Of a stretch of 64,000 bases of DNA, positions 1 to 13,033 are shown in pieces. Where the stretch lies: the NCBI RefSeq assembly GCF_000003605.2, contig NW_003131026.1, positions 1-64,000 of the forward strand. Direction: 5' to 3'. Position 1 is the first letter of the stretch, and each line of letters opens with the position of its first letter. The stretch is from Saccoglossus kowalevskii (lineage: Eukaryota > Hemichordata > Enteropneusta > Harrimaniidae). Position numbers and translations under genes: made by a program. The notes under the pieces were generated by a model. That model was given only the letters and a program-made list of their open reading frames with translations. It was not told where the DNA came from and ran no database searches.

Positions 1-113
1 CAACAAGTGTGATCTATATAGTTTAAGTTATGCGAATCACCGTTTGGCATTCCCATTCGCTTCGTATGAATTATTTCAGATTTAATACAAACATATATAT
101 AGACCTCTTGACA
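1..113. other. Non-satellite left flank
   Basis: This AT-rich stretch matches no part of the repeat unit. It contains a short TA run (ACATATATATAG, about 91-102). Similarity to the array begins abruptly at 114: the flank reads GACA before ATTGTTG, while every internal unit junction has CATAGT there. No open frame, RNA gene or transposon end is visible. It is probably the chromosomal sequence next to the array, but could be a fragment of another repeat. Confidence 0.8.
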
Positions 114-1284
114 ATTGTTGAATGCTTGGGATTTAGACTGATGTAATCTATCATTTGTTTAATTATGGACCTCCGGAGAGGTCATCAAAAATTGCATCGA
201 CCGACGGTATTTCACGTCGTTTCGTGCAGGGTATTGGTAAAAGTTTTCAACTAGCAATAATCGCGCCTCGGTTGGACCTCATGGGCTACGATATCGCCTC
301 TGCGCAGAGATAAATTGACATCGCGCTGACCAGACAATCCAGGTCATATTCCACACACATATATACTCGGTTTGGATTTGGCGTATTACGTATTGGTTAC
401 GTAAAGGCAGCGTGGGGATATTGTTATGTAAATAGGTGAAAATATTCACACATAAAAAGGCGGCCATTTAGCACGTTATTGTTTGTTGAATTAAAAAATA
501 ATTCATGCTGTTCCAACAGTTTATTCCACAACCATCCTCAACAAAATAAAGATTACGTACGGTTTTTGATTAAACACGTCTTTCCTTATTGTGGACTTTG
601 TGGAATAACCATTCACGAGTCAATCGAAATAGGCAAATTGCACGACAGCTTCATTAGAACCACCACGCCGACTAAACTTGATTATCCGACCACTGTCCCG
701 GCGGTGTTGTTTTAGCGAACTTCCTGCAAGACATAGACATATACAAGTTCGCGTATATCGGCTGTTACCATTAATTCAACCCGTGGCCCAATCTGATGGT
801 GTAATTTGCGTTTTTATAAGACGTTTTGCTTTCGTCTAGGTGAATATATATTACACTCTCGATGTGCGCCCTCCAAGAACAACGGTTCGAGTGACATGCA
901 TACATCGCCAATAGATGGCGTTTTTGAATGTGTTCCTCTAAACGCAAATAGCATCCAATGTTATCTAATTTGAAATAGTACACTACACGCAGAGTTCTTG
1001 TACTCAGGCGCAAAATGGTGCAGCTACCTAAAGAGTATAAGATAACAAGACACGAAGAACAACAAGACTTGAGTCAATCATAATAGACAAATTGCACGAC
1101 AGGTTGTTTCAAGGACCAACACGCTGTAATCGCCAACGTCATCACCATCATGTTTCTTTCATAACCTTGTTTTTGTGAATGATGGCATGCTTTAACTCAT
1201 TCTGTTTTATTAAAAATGTATGATAGAATAAAACACATATATTATTATGGGATTGAGATGTCGGATACAACAATGTTACTTTTC
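114..1284 (+). repeat. Satellite unit M1 (edge unit, class B)
   Basis: First unit of the array, 1171 bp. It carries TTAGACTG near its start (shared with M8), private changes such as GATTACGTACGG and TATCGGCTG, and at its 3' end CTGTAATCGCC and GATGGCATGC (shared with M7). It is little more divergent than internal units, which is unusual for an array edge. Confidence 0.9.
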
Positions 1285-2454
1285 GCATAGTATTGTTGAA
1301 TGCTTGGGATTTAGCTGATGTAATCTATCATTTGTTAATTATGGACCTCCGTAAAGTCATCAAAATTGCATCGACCGACGGTATTTCACGTCGTTTCGTG
1401 CAGGGTATGGTAAAAGTTTCAACGAGCAATAATCGCGCTCGGGTGTACTCATGGGCTAAGATACCGCCTCTGCGCAGAGATAAATTGACATCGCGCTGAC
1501 CATCAGGTCATATTCCACACACATATATACTCGGTTTGGATTTGGCGCATTACGTATTGGTTACGTAAAGGCAGCGTGGGGATATTGTTATGTAAATAGG
1601 TGAAAATATTCACACATAAAAAGGCGGCCATTTAGCACGTTATTGTTTGTTGAATTAAAAAAATAATTCATGCTGTTCCAACAGTTTATTCCACAACCAT
1701 CCTCAACAAAATAAAGATTACATACGGTTTTTGATTAAACCCGTCTTTCCTTATTGTGGACTTTGTGGAATTAGCATTCACGAGTTAATCGAAATAGGCA
1801 AATTGCACGACAGCTTCATTAGAACCACCACGCCGACTAAACTTGATTATCCGACCACTGTCCCGGCGGTGTTGTTTTAGCGAACTTCCTGCAAGACATA
1901 GACATATACAAGTTCGCGTATATCAGCTGTTACCATTAATTCAACGCGTGGCCCAATCTGATGGTGTAATTTGCGTTTTTATAAGACGTTTTGCTTTCGT
2001 CTATGTGAATATATATTACACTCTCGATGTGCGCCCTCCAAGAACAACGGTTCGAGTGATATGCATACATCGCCAATAGATGGCGTTTTTGAAAGTGTTC
2101 CTCTAAACGCAAATAGCATCCAATGTTATCTAATTTGAAATAGTATACTACACACAGAGTTCTTGTACTCAGGCGCAAAATGGTGCAGCTACCTAAAGAG
2201 TATAAGATAACAAGACACGAAGAATAACAAGACTTGAGTCAATCATAATAGACAAATTGCACGACAGTTTGTTTCAAGGACCAACACGCTGTCATCACCA
2301 ACGTCATCACCATCATGTTTCTTTCATAACCTTGTTTTTGTGAATGATGCCATGCTTTAACTCATTCTGTTTAATTAAAATCTATGATAGAATAAAACAC
2401 ATATATTATTATGGATTGAGATGTCGGATACAACAATTTTACTTGTCGCATAGT
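1285..2454 (+). repeat. Satellite unit M2 (type D 5' half, class A 3' half)
   Basis: 1170 bp. The 5' half has the type D marks CAACGAGC and GATACCGCC and the 5-bp deletion after CTGACCA. It also has several one-base losses in short runs between 1305 and 1515. The 3' half is class A, with TATACTACACACAGAG as in M18 and M48. Confidence 0.9.
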
Positions 2455-3631
2455 ATTGTTGAATGCTTGGGATTTATGCTGATGTAATCTATCATTTGTT
2501 TAATTATGGACCTCTGGAGAGGTCATCAAAAATTGCATCGACCGACGGTATTTCACGTCGTTTCGTGCAGGGTATTGGTAAAAGTTTTCAACTAGCAATA
2601 ATCGCGCCTCGGTTGGACCTCATGGGATACGATATCGCCTCTGCGCAGAGATAAATTGACATCGCGCTGACCAGACAATCCAGGTCATATTCCACACACA
2701 TATATACTCGGTTTGGATTTGGCGCATTACGTATTGGTTACGTAAAGGCAGCGTGGGGATATTGTTATGTAAATAGGTGAAAATATTCACACATAAAAAA
2801 GCGGCCATTTAGCACGTTATTGTTTGTTGAATTAAAAAAATAATTCATGCTGTTCCAACAGTTTATTCCACAACCATCCTCAACAAAATAAAGATTACAT
2901 ACGGTTTTTGATTAAACCCGTCTTTCCTTATTGTGGACTTTGTGGAATAACCATTCACGAGTTAATTGAAATAGGCAAATTGCACGACAGCTTCATTAGA
3001 ACCACCACGCCGACTAAACTTGATTATCCGACCACTGTCCCGGCGGTGTTGTTTTAGCGAACTTCCTGCAAGACATAGACATATACAAGTTCGCGTATAT
3101 CAGCTGTTACCATTAATTCAACGCGTGGCCCAATCTGATGGTGTAATTTGCGTTTTTATAAGACGTTTTGCTTTCGTCTATGTGAATATATATTACACTC
3201 TCGATGTGCGCCCTCCAAGAACAACGGTTCGAGTGATATGCATACATCGCCAATAGATGGCGTTTTTGAAAGTGTTCCTCTAAACGCAAATAGCATCCAA
3301 TGTTATCTAATTTGAAATAGTACACTACACGCAGAGTTCTTGTACTCAGGCGCAAAATGGTGCAGCTACCTAAAGAGTATAAGATAACAAGACACGAAGA
3401 ATAACAAGACTTGAGTCAATCATAATAGACAAATTGCACGACAGTTTGTTTCAAGGACCAACACGCTGTCATCACCAACGTCATCACCATCATGTTTCTT
3501 TCATAACCTTGTTTTTGTGAATGATGCCATGCTTTAACTCATTCTGTTTAATTAAAATCTATGATAGAATAAAACACATATATTATTATGGATTGAGATG
3601 TCGGATACAACAATTTTACTTGTCGCATAGT
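2455..3631 (+). repeat. Satellite unit M3 (class A)
   Basis: 1177 bp, class A throughout. It has GTTAATTGAAA, shared with M10, M19 and M34, and CATGGGATAC, shared with M35. It is preceded by the CAATTTTACTTGTCGC variant of the unit junction. Confidence 0.92.
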
Positions 3632-4803
3632 ATTGTTGAATGCTTGGGATTTATGCTGATGTAATCTATCATTTGTTTAATTATGGACCTCTGGAGAGGT
3701 CATCAAAAATTGCATCGACCGACGGTATTTCACGTCGTTTCGTGCAGGGTATTGGTAAAAGTTTTCAACTAGCAATAATCGCGCCTCGGTTGGACCTCAT
3801 GGGCTACGATATCGCCTCTGCGCAGAGATAAATTGACATCGCGCTGACCAGACATTCCAGGTCATATTCCACACACATATATACTCGGTTTGGACTTGGC
3901 GCATTACGTATTGGTTACGTAAAGGCAGCGTGGGGATATTGTTATGTAAATAGGTGAAAATATTCACACATAAAAAGGCGGCCATTTAGCATGTTACTGT
4001 TTGTTGAATTAAAAAAATAATTCATGCTGTTCCAACAGTTTATTCCACAACCATCCTCAACAAAATAAAGACTACATACGGTTTTTGATTAAACCCGTCT
4101 TTCCTTATTGTGGACTTTGTGGAATAACAATTCACGAGTCAATCGAAATAGGCAAATTGCACGACAGCTTCATTAGAACCACCACGCCGACTAAACTTGA
4201 TTATCCGACCACTGTCCCGGCGGTGTTGTTTTAGCGAACTTCCTGCAAGACATAGACATATACAAGTTCGCGTATATCAGCTGTTACCATTAATTCAACC
4301 CGTGGCCCAATCTGATGGTGTAATTTGCGTTTTTATAAGACGTTTTGCTTTCGTCTAGGTGAATATATATTACACTCTCGATGTGCGCCTTCCAAGAACA
4401 ACGGTTCGAGTGATATGCATACATCGCCAATAGATGGCGTTTTTGAAAGTGTTCCTCTAAACGCAAATAGCATCCAATGTTATCTAATTTGAAATAGTAT
4501 ACGACACGCAGAGTTCTTGTACTCAGGCGCAAAATGGTGCAGCTACCTAAAGAGTATAAGATAACAAGACACGAAGATAACAAGACTTGAGTCAATCATA
4601 ATAGACAAATTGCACGACAGTTTGTTTCAAGGACCAACACGCTGTCATCACCAACGTCATCACCATCATGTTTCTTTCATAACCTTGTTTTTGTGATGAT
4701 GCCATGCTTTAACTCATTCTGTTTATTAAATCTATGATAGATAAAACCACATATATTATTATGGATGAGATGTCGGATACAACAATTTTACTTGTCGCAT
4801 AGT
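3632..4803 (+). repeat. Satellite unit M4 (class B, twin of M54)
   Basis: 1172 bp. Shares TTTAGCATGTTACTG, ATAACAATTCACG and GACTTGGCGC with M54, about 57.8 kb away. A cluster of one-base indels lies at about 4576-4766 near the 3' end. Confidence 0.92.
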
Positions 4804-5980
4804 ATTGTTGAATGCTTGGGATTTATGCTGATGTAATCTATCATTTGTTTAATTATGGACCTCTGGAGAGGTCATCAAAAATTGCATCGACCGACGGTAT
4901 TTCACGTCGTTTCGTGCAGGGTATTGGTAAAAGTTTTCAACTAGCAATAATCGCGCCTCGGTTGGACCTCATGGTCTACGATATCGCCTCTGCGCAGAGA
5001 TAAATTGACATCGCGCTGACCAGACAATCCAGGTCATATTCCACACACATATACACTCGGTTTGGATTTGGCGCATTACGTATTGGTTACGTAAAGGCAG
5101 CGTGGGGATATTGTTATGTAAATAGGTGAAAATATTCACACATAAAAAAGCGGCCATTTAGCACGTTATTGTTTGTTGAATTAAAAAAATAATTCATGCT
5201 GTTCCAACAGTTTATTCCACAACCATCCTCAACAAAATAAATATTACATACGGTTTTTGATTAAACCCGTCTTTCCTTATTGTGGACTTTGTGGAATAAC
5301 CATTCACGAGTCAATCGAAATAGGCAAATTGCACGACAGCTTCATTAGAACCACCACGCCGACTAAACTTGATTATCCGACCACTGTCCCGGCGTTGTTG
5401 TTTTAGCGAACTTCCTGCAAGACATAGACATATACAAGTTCGCGTATATCAGCTGTTACCATTAATTCAACCCGTGGCCCAATCTGATGGTGTAATTTGC
5501 GTTTTTATAAGACGTTTTGCTTTCGTCTAGGTGAATATATATTACACTCTCGATGTGCGCCCTCCAAGAACAACGGTTCGAGTGATATGCATACATCGCC
5601 AATAGATGGCGTTTTTGAAAGTGTTCCTCTAAACGCAAATAGCATCCAATGTTATCTAATTTGAAATAGTACACTACACGCAGAGCTCTTGTACTCAGGC
5701 GCAAAATGGTGCAGCTACCTAAAGAGTATAAGATAACAAGACACGAAGAATAACAAGACTTGAGTCAATCATAATAGACAAATTGCACGACAGTTTGTTT
5801 CAAGGACCAACACGCTGTCATCACCAACGTCATCACCATCATGTTTCTTTCATAACCGTGTTTTTGTGAATGATGCCATGCTTTAACTCATTCTGTTTAA
5901 TTAAAATCTATGATAGAATAAAACACATATATTATTATGGATTGAGATGTCGGATACAACAATGTTACTTTTCGCATAGT
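4804..5980 (+). repeat. Satellite unit M5 (class B, twin of M39)
   Basis: 1177 bp. The rare variants AAATAAATATTAC and CCGGCGTTGTTG are shared only with M39. CATGGTCTACG also occurs in M53. Confidence 0.92.
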
Positions 5981-7156
5981 ATTGTTGAATGCTTGGGATT
6001 TATGCTGATGTAATCTATCATTTGTTTAATTATGGACCTCCGGAGAGGTCATCAAAAATTGCATCGACCGACGGTATTTCACGTCGTTTCGTGCAGGGTA
6101 TTGGTAAAAGTTTTCAACTAGCAGTAATCGCGCTCGGTTGGACCTCATGGGCTACGATATCGCCTCTGCGCAGAGATAAATTGACATCGCGCTGACCAGA
6201 CAATCCAGGTCATATTCCACACAAATATATACTCGGTTTAGATTTGGCGCATTACGTATTGGTTACGTAAAGGCAGCGTGGGGATATTGTTATGTAAATA
6301 GGTGAAAATATTCACACATAAAAAGGCGGCCGTTTAGCACGTTATTGTTTGTTGAATTAAAAAAATAATTCATGCTGTTCCAACAGTTTATTCCACAACC
6401 ATCCTCAACAAAATAAAGATTACATACGGTTTTTGATTAAACCCGTCTTTCCTTATTGTGGACTTTGTGGAATAACCATTCACGAGTCAATCGAAATAGG
6501 CAAATTGCACGACAGCTTCATTAGAACCACCACGCCGACTAAACTTGATTATCCGACCACTGTCCCGGCGGTGTTGTTTTAGCGAACTTCCTGCAAGACA
6601 TAGACATATACAAGTTCGCGTATATCAGCTGTTACCATTAATTCAACCCGTGGCCCAATCTGATGGTGTAATTTGCGTTTTTATAAGACGTTTTGCTTTC
6701 GTCTAGGTGAATATATATTACACTCTCGATGTGCGCCCTCCAAGAACAACGGTTCGAGTGACATGCATACATCGCCAATAGATGGCGTTTTTGAAAGTGT
6801 TCCTCTAAATGCAAATAGCATCCAATGTTATCTAATTTGAAATAGTACACTACACGCAGAGCTCTTGTACTCAGGCGCAAAATGGTGCAGCTACCTAAAG
6901 AGTATAAGATAACAAGACACGAAGAATAACAAGACTTGAGTCAATCATAATAGACAAATTGCACGACAGTTTGTTTCAAGGACCAACACGCTGTCATCAC
7001 CAACGTCATCACCATCATGTTTCTTTCATAACCTTGTTTTTGTGAATGATGCCATGCTTTAACTCATTCTGTTTAATTAAAATCTATGATAGAATAAAAC
7101 ACATATATTATTATGCATTGAGATGTCGGATACAACAATGTTACTTTTCGCATAGT
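5981..7156 (+). repeat. Satellite unit M6 (class B)
   Basis: 1176 bp. Distinctive variants are GCAGTAATCGCGCTCGG, ACTCGGTTTAG and CTAAATGCAAATAG. CGGCCGTTTAGC is shared with M9 and M22. It ends with the TATGCATTGAG form of the 3' tail. Confidence 0.92.
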
Positions 7157-8326
7157 ATTGTTGAATGCTTGGGATTTATGCTGATGTAATCTATCATTTG
7201 TTTAATTATGGACCTCCGGAGAGGTCATCAAAAATTGCATCGACCGACGGTATTTCACGTCGTTTCGTGCAGGGTATTGGTAAAAGTTTTCAACTAGCAA
7301 TAATCGCGCCTCGGTTGGACCTCATGGGCTACGATATCGCCTCTGCGCAGAGATAAATTGACATCGCGCTGACCAGACAATCCAGGTCATATTCCACACA
7401 CATATATACTCGGTTTGGATTTGGCGCATTACGTATTGGTTACGTAAAGGCAGCGTGGGGATATTGTTATGTAAATAGGTGAAAATATTCACACATAAAA
7501 AAGCGGCCATTTAGCACGTTATTGTTTGTTGAATTAAAAAAATAATTCATGCTGTTCCAACAGTTTATTCCACAACCATCCTCAACAAAATGAAGATTAC
7601 ATACGGTTTTTGATTAAACCCGTCTTTCCTTATTGTGGACTTTGTGGAATAACCATTCACGAGTCAATCGAAATAGGCAAATTGCACGACAGCTTCATTA
7701 GAACCACCACGCCGACTAAACTTGATTATCCGACCACTGTCCCGGCGGTGTTGTTTTAGCGAACTTCCTGCAAGACATAGACATATACAAGTTCGCGTAT
7801 ATCAGTTGTTACCATTAATTCAACCCGTGGCGCAATCTGATGGTGTAATTTGCGTTTTTATAAGACGTTTTGCTTTCGTCTTGGTGAATATATATTACAC
7901 TCTCGATGTGCGCCCTCCAAGAACAACGGTTCGAGTGATATGCATACATCGCCAATAGATGGCGTTTTTGAAAGTGTTCCTCTAAACGCAAATAGCATCC
8001 AATGTTATCTAATTTGAAATAGTACACTACACGCAGAGTTCTTGTACTCAGGCGCAAAATGGTGCAGCTACCTAAAGAGTATAGATACAAGACACGAGAT
8101 ACAGACTTGAGTCATCATAATAGACAAATTGCACGACAGTTTGTTTCAAGGTCCAACACGCTGTAATCGCCAACGTCATCACCATCATGTTTCTATCATA
8201 ACCTTGTTTTTGTGAATGATGGCATGCTTTAACTCATTCTGTTTAATTAAAATGAATGATAGAATAAAACACATATATTATTATGGATTGAGATGTCTGA
8301 TACAACAATGTTATTTTTCGCATAGT
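7157..8326 (+). repeat. Satellite unit M7 (class C)
   Basis: 1170 bp. Class C marks (CCCGTGGCGC with CTTGGTG) are shared with M24 and M53. A dense cluster of one-base losses spans about 8080-8115. Beyond it the tail changes to the M1-like type (CTGTAATCGCC, GATGGCATGC). Confidence 0.92.
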
Positions 8327-9503
8327 ATTGTTGAATGCTTGGGATTTAGACTGATGTAATCTATCATTTGTTTAAATATGGACCTCCGTAGAGGTCATCA
8401 AAAATTGCATCGACCGACGGTATTTCACGTCGTTTCGTGCAGGGTATTGGTAAAAGTTTTCAACTAGCAATAATCGCGCCTCGGTTGGACCTCATGGGCT
8501 ACGATATCGCCTGTGCACAGAGATAAATTGACATCGCGCTGACCAGACAATCCAGGTCATATTCCACACACATATATACTCGGTTTGGATTTGGCGCATT
8601 ACGTATTGGTTACGTAAAGGCAGCGTGGGGATATTGTTATGTAAATAGGTGAAAATATTCACACATAAAAAAGCGGCCATTTAGCACGTTATTGTTTGTT
8701 GAATTAAAAAAATAATTCATGCTGTTCCAACAGTTTATTCCACAACCATCCTCAACAAAATAAAGATTACATACGGTTTTTGATTAAACCCGTCTTTCCT
8801 TATTGTGGACTTTGTGGAATAACCATTCACGAGTCAATCGAAATAGGCAAATTGCACGACAGCTTCATTAGAACCACCACGCCGACTAAACTTGATTATC
8901 CGACCACTGTCCCGGCGGTGTTGTTTTAGCGAACTTCCTGCAAGACATAGACATATACAAGTTCGCGTATATCAGCTGTTACCATTAATTCAACCCGTGG
9001 CCCAATCTGATGGTGTAATTTGCGTTTTTATAAGACGTTTTGCTTTCGTCTAGGTGAATATATATTACACTCTCGATGTGCGCCCTCCAAGAACAACGGT
9101 TCGAGTGACATGCATACATCGCCAATAGATGGCGTTTTTGAATGTGTTCCTCTAAACGCAAATAGCATCCAATGTTATCTAATTTGAAATAGTACACTAC
9201 ACGCAGAGCTCTTGTACTCAGGCGCAAAATGGTGCAGCTACCTAAAGAGTATAAGATAACAAGACACGAAGAATAACAAGACTTGAGTCAATCATAATAG
9301 ACAAATTGCACGACAGTTTGTTTCAAGGACCAACACGCTGTCATCACCAACGTCATCACCATCATGTTTCTTTCATAACCTTGTTTTTGTGAATGATGCC
9401 ATGCTTTAACTCATTCTGTTTAATTAAAATCTATGATAGAATAAAACACATATATTATTATGGATTGAGATGTCGGATACAACAATGTTACTTTTCACAT
9501 AGT
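8327..9503 (+). repeat. Satellite unit M8 (class B)
   Basis: 1177 bp. Begins with the M1-like TTAGACTG and has TTTAAATATGG and CTCCGTAGAGG. At 8511-8520 two substitutions replace the usual 12-bp palindrome with CTGTGCACAG. GAATGTGTTCC is shared with M1 and M35. Confidence 0.92.
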
Positions 9504-10681
9504 ATTGTTGAATGCTTGGGATTTATGCTGATGTAATCTATCATTTGTTTAATTATGGACCTCTGGAGAGGTCATCAAAAATTGCATCGACCGACGGTAT
9601 TTCACGTCGTTTCGTGCAGGGTATTGGTAAAAGTTTTCAACTAGCAATAATCGCGCCTCGGTTGGACCTCATGGGCTACGATATCATCTCTGCGCAGAGA
9701 TAAATTGACATCGCGCTGAACAGACAATCCAGGTCATATTCCACACAAATATATACTCGGTTTGGATTTGCCGCATTACGTATTGGTTACGTAAAGGCAG
9801 CGTGGGGATATTGTTATGTAAATAGGTGAAAATATTCACACATAAAAAGGCGGCCGTTTAGCACGTTATTGTTTGTTGAATTAAAAAAATAATTCATGCT
9901 GTTCCAACAGTTTATTCCACAACCATCCTCAATAAAATAAAGATTACATACGGTTTTTGATTAAACCCGTCTTTCCTTATTGTGGACTTTGTTCGAATAA
10001 CCATTCACAAGTCAATCTAAATAGGCAAATTACACGACAGCTTCATTAGAACCACCACGCCGACTAAACTTGATTATCCGACCACTGTCCCGGCGGTGTT
10101 GTTTTAGCGAACTTCCTGCAAGACATAGACATATACAAGTTCGCGTATATCAGCTGTTACCATTAATTCAACCCGTGGCCCAATCTGATGGTGTAATTTG
10201 CGTTTTTATAAGACGTTTTGCTTTCGTCTAGGTGAATATATATTACACTCTCGATGTGCGCCCTCTAAGAACAACGGTTCGAGTGACATGCATACATCGC
10301 CAATAGATGGCGTTTTTGAAAGTGTTCCTTTAAACGCAAATAGCATCCAATGTTATCTAATTTGAAATAGTACACTACACGCAGAGCTCTTGTACTCAGG
10401 CGCAAAATGGTGCAGCTACCTAAAGAGTATAAGATAACAAGACACGAAGAATAACAAGACTTGAGTCAATCATAATAGACAAATTGCACGACAGTTTGTT
10501 TCAAGGACCAACACGCTGTCATCACCAACGTCATCACCAACATGTTTCTTTCATAACCTTGTTTTTGTGAATGATGCCATGCTTTAACTCATTCTGTTTA
10601 ATTAAAATCTATGATAGAATAAAACACATATATTATTATGGATTGAGATGTCGGATACAACAATGTTACATTTCGCATAGT
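9504..10681 (+). repeat. Satellite unit M9 (class B, mosaic)
   Basis: 1178 bp. The 5' part (GATATCATCTCTG, TTTGCCGCATT, preceded by TTTTCACAT) matches M22. The middle and 3' part (GTTCGAATAACC, CCCTCTAAG, CCTTTAAACGC) matches M33, and the last two marks also occur in M52. Confidence 0.92.
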
Positions 10682-11858
10682 ATTGTTGAATGCTTGGGAT
10701 TTATGCTGATGTAATCTATCATTTGTTTAATTATGGACCACCGGAGAGGTCATCAAAAATTGCATCGACCGACGGTATTTCACGTCGTTTCGTGCAGGGT
10801 ATTGGTAAAAGTTTTCAACTAGCAATAATCGCGCCTCGGTTGGACCTCATGGGCTACGATATCGCCTCTGCGCAGAGATAAATTGACATCGCGCTGACCA
10901 GACAATCCAGGTCATATTCCACACACATATATACTCGGTTTGGATTTGGCGCATTACGTATTGGTTACGTAAAGGCAGCGTGGGGATATTGTTATGTAAA
11001 TAGGTGAAAATATTCACACATAAAAAAGCGGCCATTTAGCACGTTATTGTTTGTTGAATTAAAAAAATAATTCATGCTGTTCCAACAGTTTATTCCACAA
11101 CCATCCTCAACAAAATAAAGATTACATACGGTTTTTGATTAAACCCGTCTTTCCTTATTGTGGACTTTGTGGAATAACCATTCACGAGTTAATTGAAATA
11201 GGCAAATTGCACGACAGCTTCATTAGAACCACCACGCCGACTAAACTTGATTATCCGACCACTGTCCCGGCGGTGTTGTTTTAGCGAACTTCCTGCAAGA
11301 CATAGACATATACAAGTTCGCGTATATCAGCTGTTACCATTAATTCAACGCGTGGCCCAATCTGATGGTGTAATTTGCGTTTTTATAAGACGTTTTGCTT
11401 TCGTCTATGTGAATATATATTACACTCTCGATGTGCGCCCTCCAAGAACAACGGTTCGAGTGATATGCATACATCGCCAATAGATGGCGTTTTTGAAAGT
11501 GTTCCTCTAAACGCAAATAGCATCCAATGTTATCGAATTTGAAATAGTACACTACACGCAGAGTTCTTGTACCCAGGCGCAAAATGGTGCAGCTACCTAA
11601 AAAGTATAAGATAACAAGACACGAAGAATAACAAGACTTGAGTCAATCATAATAGACAAATTGCACGACAGTTTGTTTCAAGGACCAACACGCTGTCATC
11701 ACCAACGTCATCACCATCATGTTTCTTTCATAACCTTGTTTTTGTGAATGATGCCATGCTTTAACTCATTCTGTTTAATTAAAATCTATGATAGAATAAA
11801 ACACATATATTATTATGGATTGAGATGTCGGATACAACAATGTTACTTGTCGCATAGT
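10682..11858 (+). repeat. Satellite unit M10 (class A)
   Basis: 1177 bp. Preceded by GTTACATTTCGC (as are M33 and M34), with GACCACCGG near its start. Private changes are TTATCGAATTTG and GTACCCAGGC. GTTAATTGAAA is shared with M3, M19 and M34. Confidence 0.92.
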
Positions 11859-13033
11859 ATTGTTGAATGCTTGGGATTTATGCTGATGTAATCTATAATT
11901 TGTTTAATTATGGACCTCTGGAGAGGTCATCAAAAATTGCATCGACCGACGGTATTTCAAGTCGTTTCGTGCAGGGTATTGGTAAAAGTTTTCAACTAGC
12001 AATAATCGCGCCTCGGTTGGACCTCATGGGCTACGATATCGCCTCTGCGCAGAGATAAATTGACATCGCGCTGACCAGACAATCCAGGTCATATTCCACA
12101 CACATATATACTCGGTTTGGATTTGGCGCATTACGTATTGGTTACGTAAAGGCAGCGTGGGGATATTGTTATGTAAATAGGTGAAAATATTCACACATAA
12201 AAAAGCGGCCATTTAGCACGTTATTGTTTGTTGAATTAAAAAAATAATTCATGCTGTTCCAACAGTTTATTCCACAACCATCCTCAACAAAATAAAGATT
12301 ACATACGGTTTTTGATTAAACCCATCTTTCCTTATTGTGGACTTTGTGGAATAACCATTCACGAGTTAATCGAAATAGGCAATTTGCACGACAGCTTCAT
12401 TAGAACCACCACGCCGACTAAACTTGATTATCCGACCACTGTCCCGGCGGTGTTGTTTTACCAAACTTCCTGCAAGACATAGACATATACAAGTTCGCGT
12501 ATATCAGCTGTTACCATTAATTCAACGCGTGGCCCAATCTGATGGTGTAATTTGCGTTTTTATAAGACGTTTTGCTTTCGTCTATGTGAATATATATTAC
12601 ACTCTCGATGTGCGCCCTCCAAGAACAACGGTTCGAGTGATATGCATACATCGCCAATAGATGGCGTTTTTGAAAGTGTTCCTCTAAACGCAAATAGCAT
12701 CCAATGTTATCTAATTTGAAATAGTACACTACACGCAGAGTTCTTGTACTCAGGCGCAAAATGGTGCAGCTACCAAAAGAGTATAAGATAACAAGACACG
12801 AAGAATAACAAGACTTGAGTCAATCATAATAGACAAATTGCACGACAGTTTGTTTCAAGGACCAACACGCTGTCATCACCAACGTCATCACCAACATGTT
12901 TCTTTCATAACCTTGTTTTTGTGAATGATGCCATGCTTTAACTCATTCTGTTTAATTAAAATCTATGATAGAATAAACACATATATTATTATGCATTGAG
13001 ATGTCGGATACACAATGTACTTTTCGCAATAGT
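11859..13033 (+). repeat. Satellite unit M11 (class A, 3' twin of M40)
   Basis: 1175 bp. Private CTATAATTTG and TTTCAAGTCG lie in the 5' part. CCCATCTTTCC, TTTACCAAACTT and GCTACCAAAAG are shared only with M40. A cluster of one-base indels begins near 12973 and runs into M12. Confidence 0.92.

Noticed and set aside
1-113. TA run in the left flank as a promoter or origin
   Set aside because: Short TA runs are common in AT-rich DNA and nothing around this one supports a function.
3020-3256. 78-codon plus-strand frame open in class A and C units
   Set aside because: Closed by a TAG in all class B units through the CTATGTG/CTAGGTG difference, with no sign that the closed state matters. Treated as chance.
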